Assembly (NCBI GenBank): GCA_950295325.1
Contig: OX485809.1
Coordinates: forward strand, 38,347,081 to 38,411,080
From: Polytrichum commune
Taxonomy: Eukaryota; Streptophyta; Polytrichopsida; Polytrichales; Polytrichaceae
Length of the DNA stretch: 64,000 bases
Direction: 5' to 3'
The notes beneath the pieces were generated by a model that had not been told where the DNA came from, did no database searches, and saw only the letters and a list, made by a program, of their open reading frames with translations. The position numbers and the translations under genes were made by a program. Each line of letters begins with the position of its first letter. Position 1 is the first letter of the stretch. Below, one piece after another: positions 1-10,800 of the stretch.

Positions 1-175
1 AATTCAACACCTATATTTGAGTGGTATGTGGTTAGATGAGGCTCCAAGAACAAACAACATCAAGAGACATGTTTTAAAAAAATGGACTGCATGCTCAGAA
101 GATTATAATAATTTTAGACTCAATATTCAACATAATCAGGGGGGACCTATATGACCATTTAACGAGCACATGAAT
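1..175. repeat. Dispersed repeat copy A (partner at about 12838-13010)
   Basis: This segment aligns by eye with 12838-13010 inside FATB intron 5. Both share a run containing 'tatttgagtgg' followed by a similar order of words ending in 'cataatc(a/t)ggg' and 'atatgatcatt'. The copies are diverged, with small indels. The left edge is cut by the window start, so the true element boundary is unknown. No coding potential or terminal repeats are visible. The family is not identified. Confidence 0.6.
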
Positions 176-496
176 CTTCACCAAGAAAAACGTGGTGTGA
201 TATATAAACTTTCCGAGCGGGCCTACCTTGAAAATCAAGGCGGGCAACGCCCCTGGATCTAGATGCTCCCCTCTTTGAGAGTCAACCTCATAGTCAATTA
301 ATTACTCATGCAATTATAAATTTTCACTCACACTCCATCATCCTCCCTCCTCTTGAGAAACCGACAGATCATCACACGATCCAATTAAGACAAATTGCTG
401 CACACAAGTCACACTTCAGTAATTATTCCTACTGAATAAAATGCTTTACACCTCGAAATTTTACTTCAGGTTCATGCACTAACCATTTAGACAACA

Positions 497-836
497 CTTG
501 GGGGGGGGGGTTAGTCATTGGTTGGAGTAGCAATATACGTGCGAACAAATGATAGGGTATTTTAAAAACATGGGGGCTAAAAATTATAAATGGACTTAAG
601 AGTAATATAGGGTATCAAAAATGGCACTGGACATCTTTAAAGTACTATAGGGTATGAAATAATAGGTAATTTGGAATTATAAGTAATGCAAGCCATTTTT
701 CTATTAACCCAACGTAGAAATTTACATAATGATAGCATGTGAAAAAAAGAAGAGAATTGAAAGTAATACCCCCCTATAAAATAGTGGTTGTTCGCACCTA
801 TATCCTTAACTTTTTAACACACTGCCCCCCCCGAGA
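497..836. mobile_element. MITE-like inverted-repeat element
   Basis: A G-run near 501-510 and a C-run near 826-833 form the outer edges. Inside them, a word near 539 ('gtgcgaacaaa' followed by 'tagggtatt') reappears inverted near 770-800 ('taccccccctata'-like sequence followed by 'ttgttcgcacc'). About 335 bp separate the ends and no ORF lies between them. This is the layout of a non-autonomous foldback or MITE element. No clean target duplication was found, so the limits are approximate. Confidence 0.4.
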
Positions 837-3559
837 GACAACATGAGATATTCGCTTGGAGGAACAAGCAGATGGCCCATGACTCATACATCATGATGAT
901 TCATCAAAACTCAAATATCAATCATCGCCTTCTCTTATTTCATTCAAGGGCTTCACACCCTGTAGCTACACTTAAGGCCATAACCAAGACCTTAAATATG
1001 ATTTATTTACTCTCTCTCCCTCTCTTTTAGAGTCAAGACAACTGGCCATACAAACTCTAGGATGATTTGTCACAATCAACTACCACTTGGAGAAGACAAT
1101 CTCACAAGACAACAAGGGCTTTACACCCAAAGATTTTAACGAGACTATGGTCCTATGCCAAATTTACAAGAGAAAAATATCCACTCTCTTCTCAAGAGGG
1201 ATTATAAATTCATAGTCTAAAAAAGATTTTTTTTTAACTACAAAATAACCTAAATTTTATAAATTACCCCTTCTTGACTAGAAAATGTGGATGGCAATGT
1301 GTTATGATGTGCTAGAATATGCCTTGAAATACAAATGTCATTTTAGGGTCAACAATGTAGGAAGGCGAACCTAATTATGTTTGTGTTCTATTATGAACAC
1401 TGGAATTAAGGGTTGAGTGGACACAAAAGCATATGTCACATGGCTCAAAAACACAAAACCAAGTGCATGTATAGCGTGACCTATGTGCACACACGGCTAG
1501 TCCACTGTGTAGCACACCATCACATAAACAAGTGTCAAGTGGAGGCACCAACATAGGTAGGCTTATGTATCTGCCAATTTTACACTTCAATGAACTATAT
1601 ACAAGGCTTTGTACACAAGTGTGGCATGTCACTTGTGCCCTACTTGTGGTCCCACATTCTCACAATCATAACATTTAAGGCAAAGTGATAATAAGTTATG
1701 AATTCATGAAGCACTCTATCTCATGCAAGAGGAAAGGCATGATCAAGGTTGGTAGCACAAATCGATGCCCATGTATGACCATAATGGATTTGAGAATAAT
1801 TTGACCCCTAGTTTAGATTAAAAAAAAGGAAATAAATTTAAATATTTTGATTCATATGGCTTCCAAATCCAGTTTTAAAGGGTGCTCGGATGAGACATTC
1901 AACACATAAATTGGATCACTTGACAAAGTGTCGGGAAATAAGTAACTAAGGTTAAAAAAAAGAAAAAAAGTTAAGGGGGTAAATAAGTTGATTGGGCCAA
2001 AAAGAGTGGCTTGAAAGTTGTGCAATATTTTTCACAATGAAGAAGCAGAGGGAATGATGAGGAATGCAAGTTCTTTTGTAATTTATTCCATGTAAATAAA
2101 AATGAATAACATTTTCCCAAAGAGACAAGTATTAAGTCCTACTTGTATATATAGTAGAGTCGTCCTGATTTGGGCATCAAACATCCTACTTTGCATACGA
2201 ATGCACACAAAATGGTTAATAACTCAATGGCACCCACAAGTGATCCCAAGTGCTGTGAAATAAGACCTATCCAACCAATCATTGCATCCAGCTTATCATT
2301 GCATCCTTTTTAGGCCACCACTTTTACAATTAACCATTTTGGGTCCACCTCAAGAATCATTTTGTTCCTAGCTAGTCTAATGCACTAGTAGTGGTCATGT
2401 GCTATTTCCGCTTTTTCTACTTTGAACAATTCCGGAATGCATGGATGTAATCATTTGAAAAAAAAGTAAAAGGAACAAAAAGCTACACTTTGAATCTCGA
2501 CCTCTTAAAAAAATTTATTCACTGAATACAACTCCGGCTCTTAAACTTGATCAAGGTGCAATATAATGCACTGATTGAAGGATCTATTTTGGCTTCAAGT
2601 AATTGGAACGAGTTCAGTCACTATTATAATACAATCTAAGAGTCCCCTTGAACATTGAAAGCCTCAACATTACCTTGTACTCATTAATTTCGCCGATGAG
2701 TGGTGCATGTTGAATCGATGACATGTTCTCAAGACACGCTATTCTTCAACTTCAACATGATGAAGTTATTGATGGCTTGAGTGGTTTGCACTCAATAATC
2801 TTTTGGCTTGCAAGAATATAGTGTGGCTTCAAATCTCCACCATGTCCTCAAGTGTATTATATTGTTACTTGTTGTGATGGTCACCCATTGATCATCCAAA
2901 CATCGTGATCACTTATGCTCTTAATCATAGCACAACAAAAATGGAGAGTTAATGACCAACTTAGTTATCCTAAATGACAATCAGAAAATCAAGTTATAGT
3001 CTTTCAAAAACGTGACATGTTTTGGTAGGGAGTTTCGTTCCACTTTTGACAATTTATAGAGGTTAAGGAGAGTTTAAGTAGTAACGGAATGCCCAATTAA
3101 ACTGGTTAAATTTAAGTGGAAAGTCTTTGACGTTGGCCAAGAGACGGTTATATAAATATCAACTCCTTGTCAAAAATTTCAAAGGACTGTTTAGGTGCTT
3201 TAAGAAATTTTGCCATGAAATTCCGTGTTTATGTAGCCATGCTCTAGCCAAAGTCAAACCCCTCCGCTTCAATTCACCAAAATGGGGAGTTCCGGCGCCA
3301 CTTGAACACTCCCTCCTTAAATACTATATATGTTGTCAAAAGTGGGGCAAAACTCTCTTAGACCAAAATAGGAGTTTGTGAGAGCATTTAAGGAAGACTC
3401 TAGTGCCCTCCTTTTAATCGAGACACTAATCTTCTGCCAAAGAGCTGAGTCTATGAATCACGTCACCAATGGCAAACATAGGCGTTATCCTTGAATAGAA
3501 AATTACATTACGATATTCATTTCATGAATGCAATTCTTTTTCCCTAAAACAACGAACTC
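837..3559. other. Intergenic, no gene recognised
   Basis: AT-rich, with short ORFs only (under about 90 codons) and no recognisable protein similarity. There are a few homopolymer tracts, but no terminal repeats or RNA genes that I can support. Confidence 0.5.
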
Positions 3560-3820
3560 TTAGGGCCACTTCACACATGAGCCAAGAGCCGTGACCTTGT
3601 AATGGTGAGGACCCTTGACTCTCATCCAAGGGCCGTACCATGGGTGTTGGGAAAGCCATTTTATGTAGTCTTTGGCCCTCAAGCATAGTGTGAAGTGAGA
3701 ATGAACCATGTTGCGGGACCATTGCATATTTTGTTGGCGGAAAAAGAGGGGAGGATTTGGTTTAATATAATATGTCTCCAAATTTATCAATTTAAGATAA
3801 CTACTTGGTGGTGTTTGTCT

Positions 3821-3900
3821 GTCCTGGAATCTGTCTTGGAATCTGTCCTGGAATCTGCCATGCAGCCTGTCCTGAAATCTGTCCTGAAATCTGTCCTGCT
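3821..3900. repeat. 12-bp tandem repeat (about 7 units)
   Basis: The unit is close to 'tctgtcctggaa', with variants 'tctgtcttggaa', 'tctgccatgcag' and 'tctgtcctgaaa'. The period is a multiple of three, which keeps several frames open across it. Confidence 0.8.
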
Positions 3901-3920
3901 GGAAAAAATATTAAAAAAGT

Positions 3921-3990
3921 CATGGTCTCCCGGAATTGCGTCAAGCCCACCTCTTGGAGGTGGGTCTGACGCAAATTCCGGTAGACCATG
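3921..3990. repeat. 70-bp near-perfect palindrome (hairpin)
   Basis: The left arm starts 'catggtctcccggaa' and the right arm ends 'ttccggtagaccatg'. The arms pair over about 33 bp with a few mismatches and one 1-nt bulge, around a tiny 'ttg' centre. The RNA would fold into a long stem on either strand. Confidence 0.85.
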
Positions 3991-4178
3991 CACCCTTATC
4001 CACAACTAGCCATGTAGGACTCCATGTAGACTTTTCATCCACGAACTTTTCTTTGGGCCTTTAGGCCTTCACCTCCTAGTGTGAAGTGAACTTGGACGGT
4101 CTCCGCCTTTTCGACCAATGAGAGCTCTTACATTGCCATGGTCAAGGGCCTTCAGCCTTGTGTATGAAGTGGCCCTTA

Positions 4179-5300
4179 GTTGCCCCTCTAGCTTGAGAAC
4201 ACCTACTGGACTTGACCAAGTTACCAAATTCAACAGGTTGAATTCGAAAACTCCAAGCGGATATTCTCAAATTTTATAGTGTTAGATTCAGATACTTAAA
4301 AGTCTACCTTGTAGTGGCAACGTACTGAAAGTGATCCTTGTAGTGACAATTCCATGCTGATTTTGGACCCACAAAAGTATGGACATCAGCTGAATATTGT
4401 TATGTAAATAGTTTGGACTATGTAAACTTTAAATCCATCGCATTGGAAGTTTCGAAGAAGGAAGATGTTTGAGACCGAATTAAAATTTACCAGTGCTAAT
4501 TGCTTTACACCCACCACATCTACCTTCGAGTGTTCTAGTATATCTTCCAGTCCAATAGTAGATTGACAACATGGGTGAGCGTACTTAATGTCAACCGGGT
4601 TCTTCAAAATTCTTTGACACCATCACCGGACCAAGCCGCAATTCAATTGTCTTCATCCAGAAGTCCTAGTAGTAGTAGAGGCTTTGATTAGTGACTCATT
4701 GTTGACCTGGCCAAGAAATTGTAATGAATTTGAGGTTGGTTGGCTTAGGGCCAATTTACACTAGAGAGCTTGAGGGCCCTTGACCCTTGATATACAAATT
4801 ATGTGATTCGTTGAGAAGTTGGAGACGTCCAAATTTACTTTACACTAGAGATCCTAAGGGCCTGAGAGATCAAAACAAAAATCAAATGGATGGAAAATCG
4901 ACATAGCATTCTACATGGTACCAAGTGGATAATGTTTTATGATAGGTTATTGGATGATAATTGCATTAGGCCGACCATCAAAAAGAGATGGATCTAACAT
5001 AAGACGGTGTCTAATTTGGATTCTAAAAATATAATATTGCCATGCTAAAGTCCCGACTACTTATTATGGGAGATTGTTCATAAAATTGGATAGCGTCCCT
5101 AAACATGCTCCATTTTCACTTGACACAAATAAACTCAAGGTCCTAACATTTGCAAAATTGGATATCTTTAATATCCCACAATACAGCCTTTGGATGATTT
5201 CCATGGGCCCTAAGATTTTTGCGGTCACGGCTCTTGGTCTGGGCTCTCGGTCCGTGTGTAAGGGGCCCTAAGTCTCGCCCTCATTCTCTTTTATCCCCAA
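4179..5300. other. Intergenic, short degenerate repeats only
   Basis: A phrase near 4752 ('tttacactagagagcttgag') recurs near 4838 ('tttacactagagatcctaag'). No other structure or gene is seen. Confidence 0.4.
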
Positions 5301-5303
5301 GAG

Positions 5304-5764
5304 GTGGATTTATTCTCAGATTGTGTATTATTTGTGTTCCATCAAAAGGACATAGATTTTTCCACATGGCCGTTGAATTGCCATCCACAAGTCAAGTATG
5401 TAGTGGCTTTCGGTGAGTACCCTTCATCTACCATTGTGAAGAAATATGCAAGGATCCAAGTTGCAAAACGAGGTCGGTTGCCGGACCTCACAACATCGTT
5501 GTCCAACCTCGTCTACTTTTACCTAGCAAGTTGAAAATTGCCAACTTCCACGACTGGAATCCGGATTCTTAAAATTAGGTTAAAAGCATTGGAACACCAA
5601 GCCTACCTTCGATGTGGAACCGCCTTGATTGATTGGAACAAAATCTCCAGCCTCAAACAATTGGAAATTGCAAAAATGCTCAATCTAATAAAGACTAACA
5701 TGGAGTTTCTTTTGGAAAAAAATGTATTATGCCAGGACTTAATTAAACTACGTAATGTTTGCTA
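5304..5764 (+). pseudogene. Unrecognised ORF pair, possible LRR-type remnant
   Basis: Two adjacent frames (about 5304-5534 and 5538-5765) read as leucine-rich peptide, including 'LPDLTTSLSNLVYF' and later 'LKQLEIAKMLNLI'. The first phrase is reminiscent of a leucine-rich repeat from an NB-LRR resistance protein, but no NB-ARC motif is visible nearby. I cannot assign a function. If it is genic, it is a short frame-broken fragment. Chance coding is also possible. Confidence 0.2.
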
Positions 5765-5765
5765 A

Positions 5766-6800
5766 TTACTGGCTGGAGTATACTTTTATTTTGAGATTTG
5801 TCAAAGTTCTTTACAAACAAAGAAATTCCCAGATTCACGGTCTTTGTAGTGAATATACTAGGTCCAATGCTTATGCGTGTTGGATTAGAATCTCACTTGA
5901 ATAAGCATTGGTGTTAGCAGTTTTTTGGGACGATTGGTATTATTAAGCATTGGAGTTTGGCCTCCACATTAGAAACGTTCTAGTTCAGTTCACACCTGGT
6001 GAGAGCCAACCACAACTTTGTGATCTTAATACAAATCTCACAACATATGCATGATGTCGTGTCTACATGTCCCCCTCTTATGAACCTAAATAGACAAAAA
6101 GTGGACAACAAAGCAAGCCTTGGTGGAACCATCATTGGGGGGGGGGGGGGGTAACCCTTCCAAATGAACATGACACTCGATGGAGCTTACCTTTCGGAAA
6201 AAAAAAGAAAAAAATCCTTACCTCGAAGCTTGGCACACATGATCAAGGTAAAGAAAAAACATCCTCCTTATTCGCGTCGTCATAATCTAAACAACGACAA
6301 TATTTTCAATTTGTTTGTTGCATCTCCCTCTCCTACAAACTGTACTGGAGCCAAACAAACTCGACTGCAAGCTCACTCAAAACTAATGCAACTACAGTAC
6401 AATAATCTTGGAAGAATGCTTAAATTATCATGATCCACGCTTAGCAATCCTCCTGAAGGGTAAAGCATTCTCTAAGATTTGTTACGAATTAAACATCCAC
6501 GAGAGATTGATTTTGAGAACCATCTATCGCATTGGACTTTGAGAAGGTGTGGACACCATCAAAGGATCACATCTGTACGTCGATTACATATACCGAAGAC
6601 AATTTTGGTCATCACTCCATCATAACTGCAACCCTCATTGTTATGATGGAAAACTGGATAACTTGAAGCATCAAGTAGGTTGTGCGGACGTAATTTATGG
6701 ATGCTGTCGAAATCCGGTGGGTATGGTGTAATGATGCTGGTTAGGTAATGGGACCTGACACCGTGTGGGTCAAAAGCGGTCTAAGTTGCCACCGGAAGAG
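5766..6800. other. Intergenic, no gene recognised
   Basis: Contains a 15-16-nt G homopolymer near 6137-6152 and short ORFs without similarity. Confidence 0.4.
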
Positions 6801-6825
6801 CTCGTGGGAGGCTTTTTTAAAACAC

Positions 6826-6850
6826 CGCATATATAAAGTATATAAGAAGG
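6826..6850 (+). promoter_or_regulatory. Possible TATA region upstream of FATB
   Basis: The stretch 'catatataaagtatataag' holds two overlapping TATA-like boxes about 970 bp before the FATB start codon. If used, the transcript would have a long 5' leader or a 5'-UTR intron: 'ttgtatgcag' near 7424 could be an acceptor. Transcription evidence is lacking, so this is only a candidate. Confidence 0.25.
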
Positions 6851-7817
6851 CCAGAAGCACAAGTTTTCTTGAGACTTGAAACAAGCACTGCAATTAGCAG
6901 CCAAAACAACCACCACCACCATTTGCAGACAATTGAGTGATCAGAACCACCTACATGCAAGTCTAACTTGGAAATTATCTCTCTTGCAGACTCTGAATCC
7001 CATCCCAACCCATCCATCCAGCCTCCTAGCATTCATATGTAATATGTATATAAGTGTCTACTGCTAGGCATCCCAATTCATGATTTACTAGTCCAGGTAT
7101 AATATTGCAATGATCTGAACCTCGCTCCTCAGGTCTGCAATAATACTGTTGAATCATCATGCTTGCTCCTGTACTAAAGCTTCCTTTCTGATGAGTTGAG
7201 TAGACTTAGACTGATTAAAAGCTGCTGCTGCTGCTGCTACTGTAGGTCTTGACATATAGAGATAGATATAGAGATGAAGCTGCTCATGTGACACGGAAAT
7301 ACTAGCTAGTTAGACTAAATTTAATTCTCCCAAATTTCAGTCGTTTTGTAGCTGTCAAGGCAGCAGAAGATGCATGGTGCAGCAATTTAGCCTGACAATT
7401 ATTGTGATGTATGTTGTATGCAGGTACGCAGTACCGGCTGCCCTTTTAATCTGTCAACCATTTAATTGATTGATTCGTCACCTCTAGATGCTCCAGATCC
7501 ATACATTAAACCTGCAGGGTACAATCCTTGGGTTGCATTTTGACTCGATATCTCTTTTGAAAGGTAAAATTGGAACGAAGACTGATCTGTTGCACTTGAT
7601 CAAGGATCATCATCAGGCTGAGTCACATTTGATCACCTGAGAAGTACAACAATTCTTACTTACAATTATTTTGACCTGGCTACCAGAAGAAGCTAGTCTG
7701 GTAACTGTGCTACGGCTTTTATATTAGTTGAGGGGAGGCAGAAACCATCACCTGCCCAATTATCAAGGTTACAGGGATCACCACAATTCGTGTGTGACGT
7801 TTCTTATAAGCGTGACC

Positions 7818-10800
7818 ATGGAAGTTGTTGGGAAATTTATGTGTCCGGCACCTTGGAGGTCCGGAGCCTCTGAATCGCCGTTTTCCAAGTCTGAGATGAA
7901 TCTGCCAGCCTCGTCGAACGTTGGTCACAGTTCCAAAATATTGCGGCCAGCTGCAAGCAGGGTGAATCATCACAATGGGGTAACGAGGTTGCAGAATAAG
8001 ATTGGCACCAACTTGAAGTTGAATGCCGTTTTGATGGATCCAACGTCGAGGGACCTGCAGAAGCGTAGAAGTTCGTTGCTGGAATTCGGACAACTTTCGC
8101 AAGAGTTGATGAACCCCATCATCAACCATCCTGAAAGCGTTATCAATAGCAGCAGCTCTGCAATTCATCAGAGTACAGCATCTGGATCATCCTCCGAGGC
8201 GGCTTCAGGGTTAGCCTTGAGCTACTCCGATCATCAGACTACGGTTGGTGAGGCATTGACAACACATGCGCAGCGTGTGAAAGCTCGAAGCCCTGAGGAT
8301 TCGGAGCGTTTGAGGAGAGTGATGATCCCCTTGCACAAGTTGCGGCAGGGAGGTTTCGTGGAGAATTGCTTCATGTACAGACAGGTGTTTGTCATTCGCT
8401 CCTATGAAGTGGGAGCGGACAAAACCACATCCATCGACAAAATCTTCAGCTTGTTTCAAGTAAGTCTGTCGACTAAATTATTCATTGGTTTGGTGCTCTA
8501 CATCATAGTCCTTTGAATTCACCAACTGTAGTTTATCAACTTGGTTTATTCAATGTTTGAATCAAGTCTGGACTGGAGTTCAATCTTAAACTTTGAATTG
8601 GATTCGAGGTCCGTCATGAGGAGTTTGAGCATTTAATTGATGCCGTGACTGGTGATGAGCTATATGATATACTTAATTCTTTTAACCGCGCCGGGGTGTT
8701 GATCTGGGAAACTACACCAAATATTGTATTCAGTGTCATATGATATGTTATGTCACTGTGGTAGCTTTCCTAATGACAATTCCTACGAATAAGTTTACAA
8801 AGCCTGTCATCCCTAATTTACTTTTAGTTCATTCATTTTTGATATATTCTGCATCCTAACATTTTTGTAGTGAACTACTGTCATGGATGATTGAAGTTTG
8901 AATGAAAAATCACATAATAAGTGACAGTTTACAACATAGAAATCTATCATGTCCAATTCTTTTTAAAGGAATGAAAAATAATGTTAGGTTCACATTTAGT
9001 GTTGGTGACACGACACGGGCGGTTTACAATTAGTATTGAGCAAGACAAATAGAATCGGTGACACTAAATACAATATTTAGTGTATCGATCATGTTACTAG
9101 GATTCTGGCATTCAGGGATTGCAAGCAGCATCATGGGTGGGATCAAAAAGAAAGTTGTGGTCATGATGTCTTTGCGTTTATCGTAAAGGATGGAATTGCT
9201 CCACAGAACCTACTTTTAAAATCGGAAATTAGTTAACACTGGATTCCATGGAGGTACATTGAAATTGACTCACAAAGTACAGATTTGTAATATTTTGGGA
9301 TTGAACTATAGCAATTACAACCAACATTATGGGTGGGATCAAAAAGCTAGTTGTGGTCATGATGTCACTGAGTTTGTTGGAAAGGATGGGATTGTTCCAT
9401 AGCACCTGTTTAACAGGAAGTTAGTTGGCACCGGATTTCGTGAAGGTTCGTCGAAATGGATTCACTAGTGTAACAGATTTCATATGATTCTTGGATTGAA
9501 ATATAGCAATTACAACCAACACCATGGGTGCCCGATGAGAAAGTTGTGGGTCAGGATGTTATTGAGTTTGTTGTAAAGGATGGGATTGCTCAACAGCACC
9601 CATTTTACAGGAATTTAGTAAGCATTGGATTCCATGAAGGCTCATTGAAATTGGTTCATTAGTGTAACAGATTCATTATCCTGAGTGCACTGTGGTCAAG
9701 GTTTTTGCTGCGAGAATTTGACAACTTGGAGTTACCTGGGTTGAGGGTTTTTTCTCAATAATTTTTTCTCAGTAATTTTTTCTCAGAATCAGTGTGACCA
9801 TGGTGTAGGATTGAATATCTCACAAATTAGGCAAAAATTTAACACCTCTACTTCTACTTTTTAAAATTGAATTTGCAGGAAGTGGCACTCTGCCATGTTC
9901 ATCTGTTGGGGATCGCAGGGGAAGGATTTGGAGCTACCCGAGGTATGAATGAGCTGGGACTCATCTGGGTGGTCAGCAAAATGCAAGTGAATGTGGAGCG
10001 TTTTCCTGAGTGGTAAGAAGAATGTTCCCCAACATTCCATCAGATATTCAAGTTTCATGCACTTAAATCCTAAGAATCAATTTCAAGGCGTGATTCTGAG
10101 TTAGTATTGAATAAGCTGTCAATATTGTCGCTCATGTAATTAGGTGTGTGTGCACGGACACTTCTAACATGTCAATTGCAACAAATTCTAGAGCAAAAAC
10201 ATTAGCAAATTTAAATGCACCAGATGAGGAACATGGGTCTAGAAGTTGAGCTTGCTATTATTGGAGCCAAGATGAATACCCTTTTGAATTCTTGAAGGAG
10301 AGGCAACACACTTTTGGGAACACCGGTTCCAAAATGCAGATCAGTGGGTCAAGGTTATATGATTTTGGCCTTGACATATGCCTAACCTTAAAGGAGTTTG
10401 GTTCCAAGTTTGGCCCTGCTGCTTTTTTGGTTAAAATCATACTTGTGGCCTCTATTTGAAGCACTTGGTGCTTATAGAATTTTTGAATAGTTTACTTAGA
10501 CTTGATATGCGCATTTTAGAAGTACTGGATATTCTTTTATGTGGTAGAAACCACTTTAGGTCATTGACCACTTAAGGCACACATACCTTCTGAGGGCCCT
10601 TGTTGACCCGCATTCTTACTAAAGTTGGAGAATGGGGTTGTTGAGGTAGGTTCACCTAGATTCTCTACATTGACGTCTTTATTCTAATTTCGTAGTCAAT
10701 TAGAAGTTGTTGTTGTTGTCGTCATTGTCTTTATTTTCCTTGGTTTTAAGCTTGGGGATATTTGTGGAGTCCAGTTCTCGTAGAAGAGGAATATTTCACA

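Larger units (their letters stand above)
3560..4178. mobile_element. Inverted-repeat element with internal hairpin
   Basis: The ends are imperfect inverted repeats: 'ttagggccacttcacacat' at 3560 and the complement of 'tgtatgaagtggccctta' at about 4161-4178. The ~620-bp interior contains 12-bp tandem units (about 3821-3900) and a 70-bp near-palindrome (3921-3990). ORFs crossing the interior on both strands are open only because of the 12-bp repeat and are not credible genes. This looks like a non-autonomous DNA transposon or foldback element. No clear target duplication was found. Confidence 0.45.

Noticed and set aside
3695-4009. 104-codon ORF and its antisense partner
   Set aside because: They consist of 12-bp tandem repeats plus a palindrome, and are open on both strands for that reason.
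7728-7817. Longer FATB N-terminus
   Set aside because: The frame is open from 7728 but has no ATG before 7818, and the ATG at 7818 has a strong context.
8461-8516. FATB exon 1 reading on to the stop at 8514
   Set aside because: A consensus donor (CAA|GTAAGT) lies at 8460 and the next exon joins in phase with family sequence.
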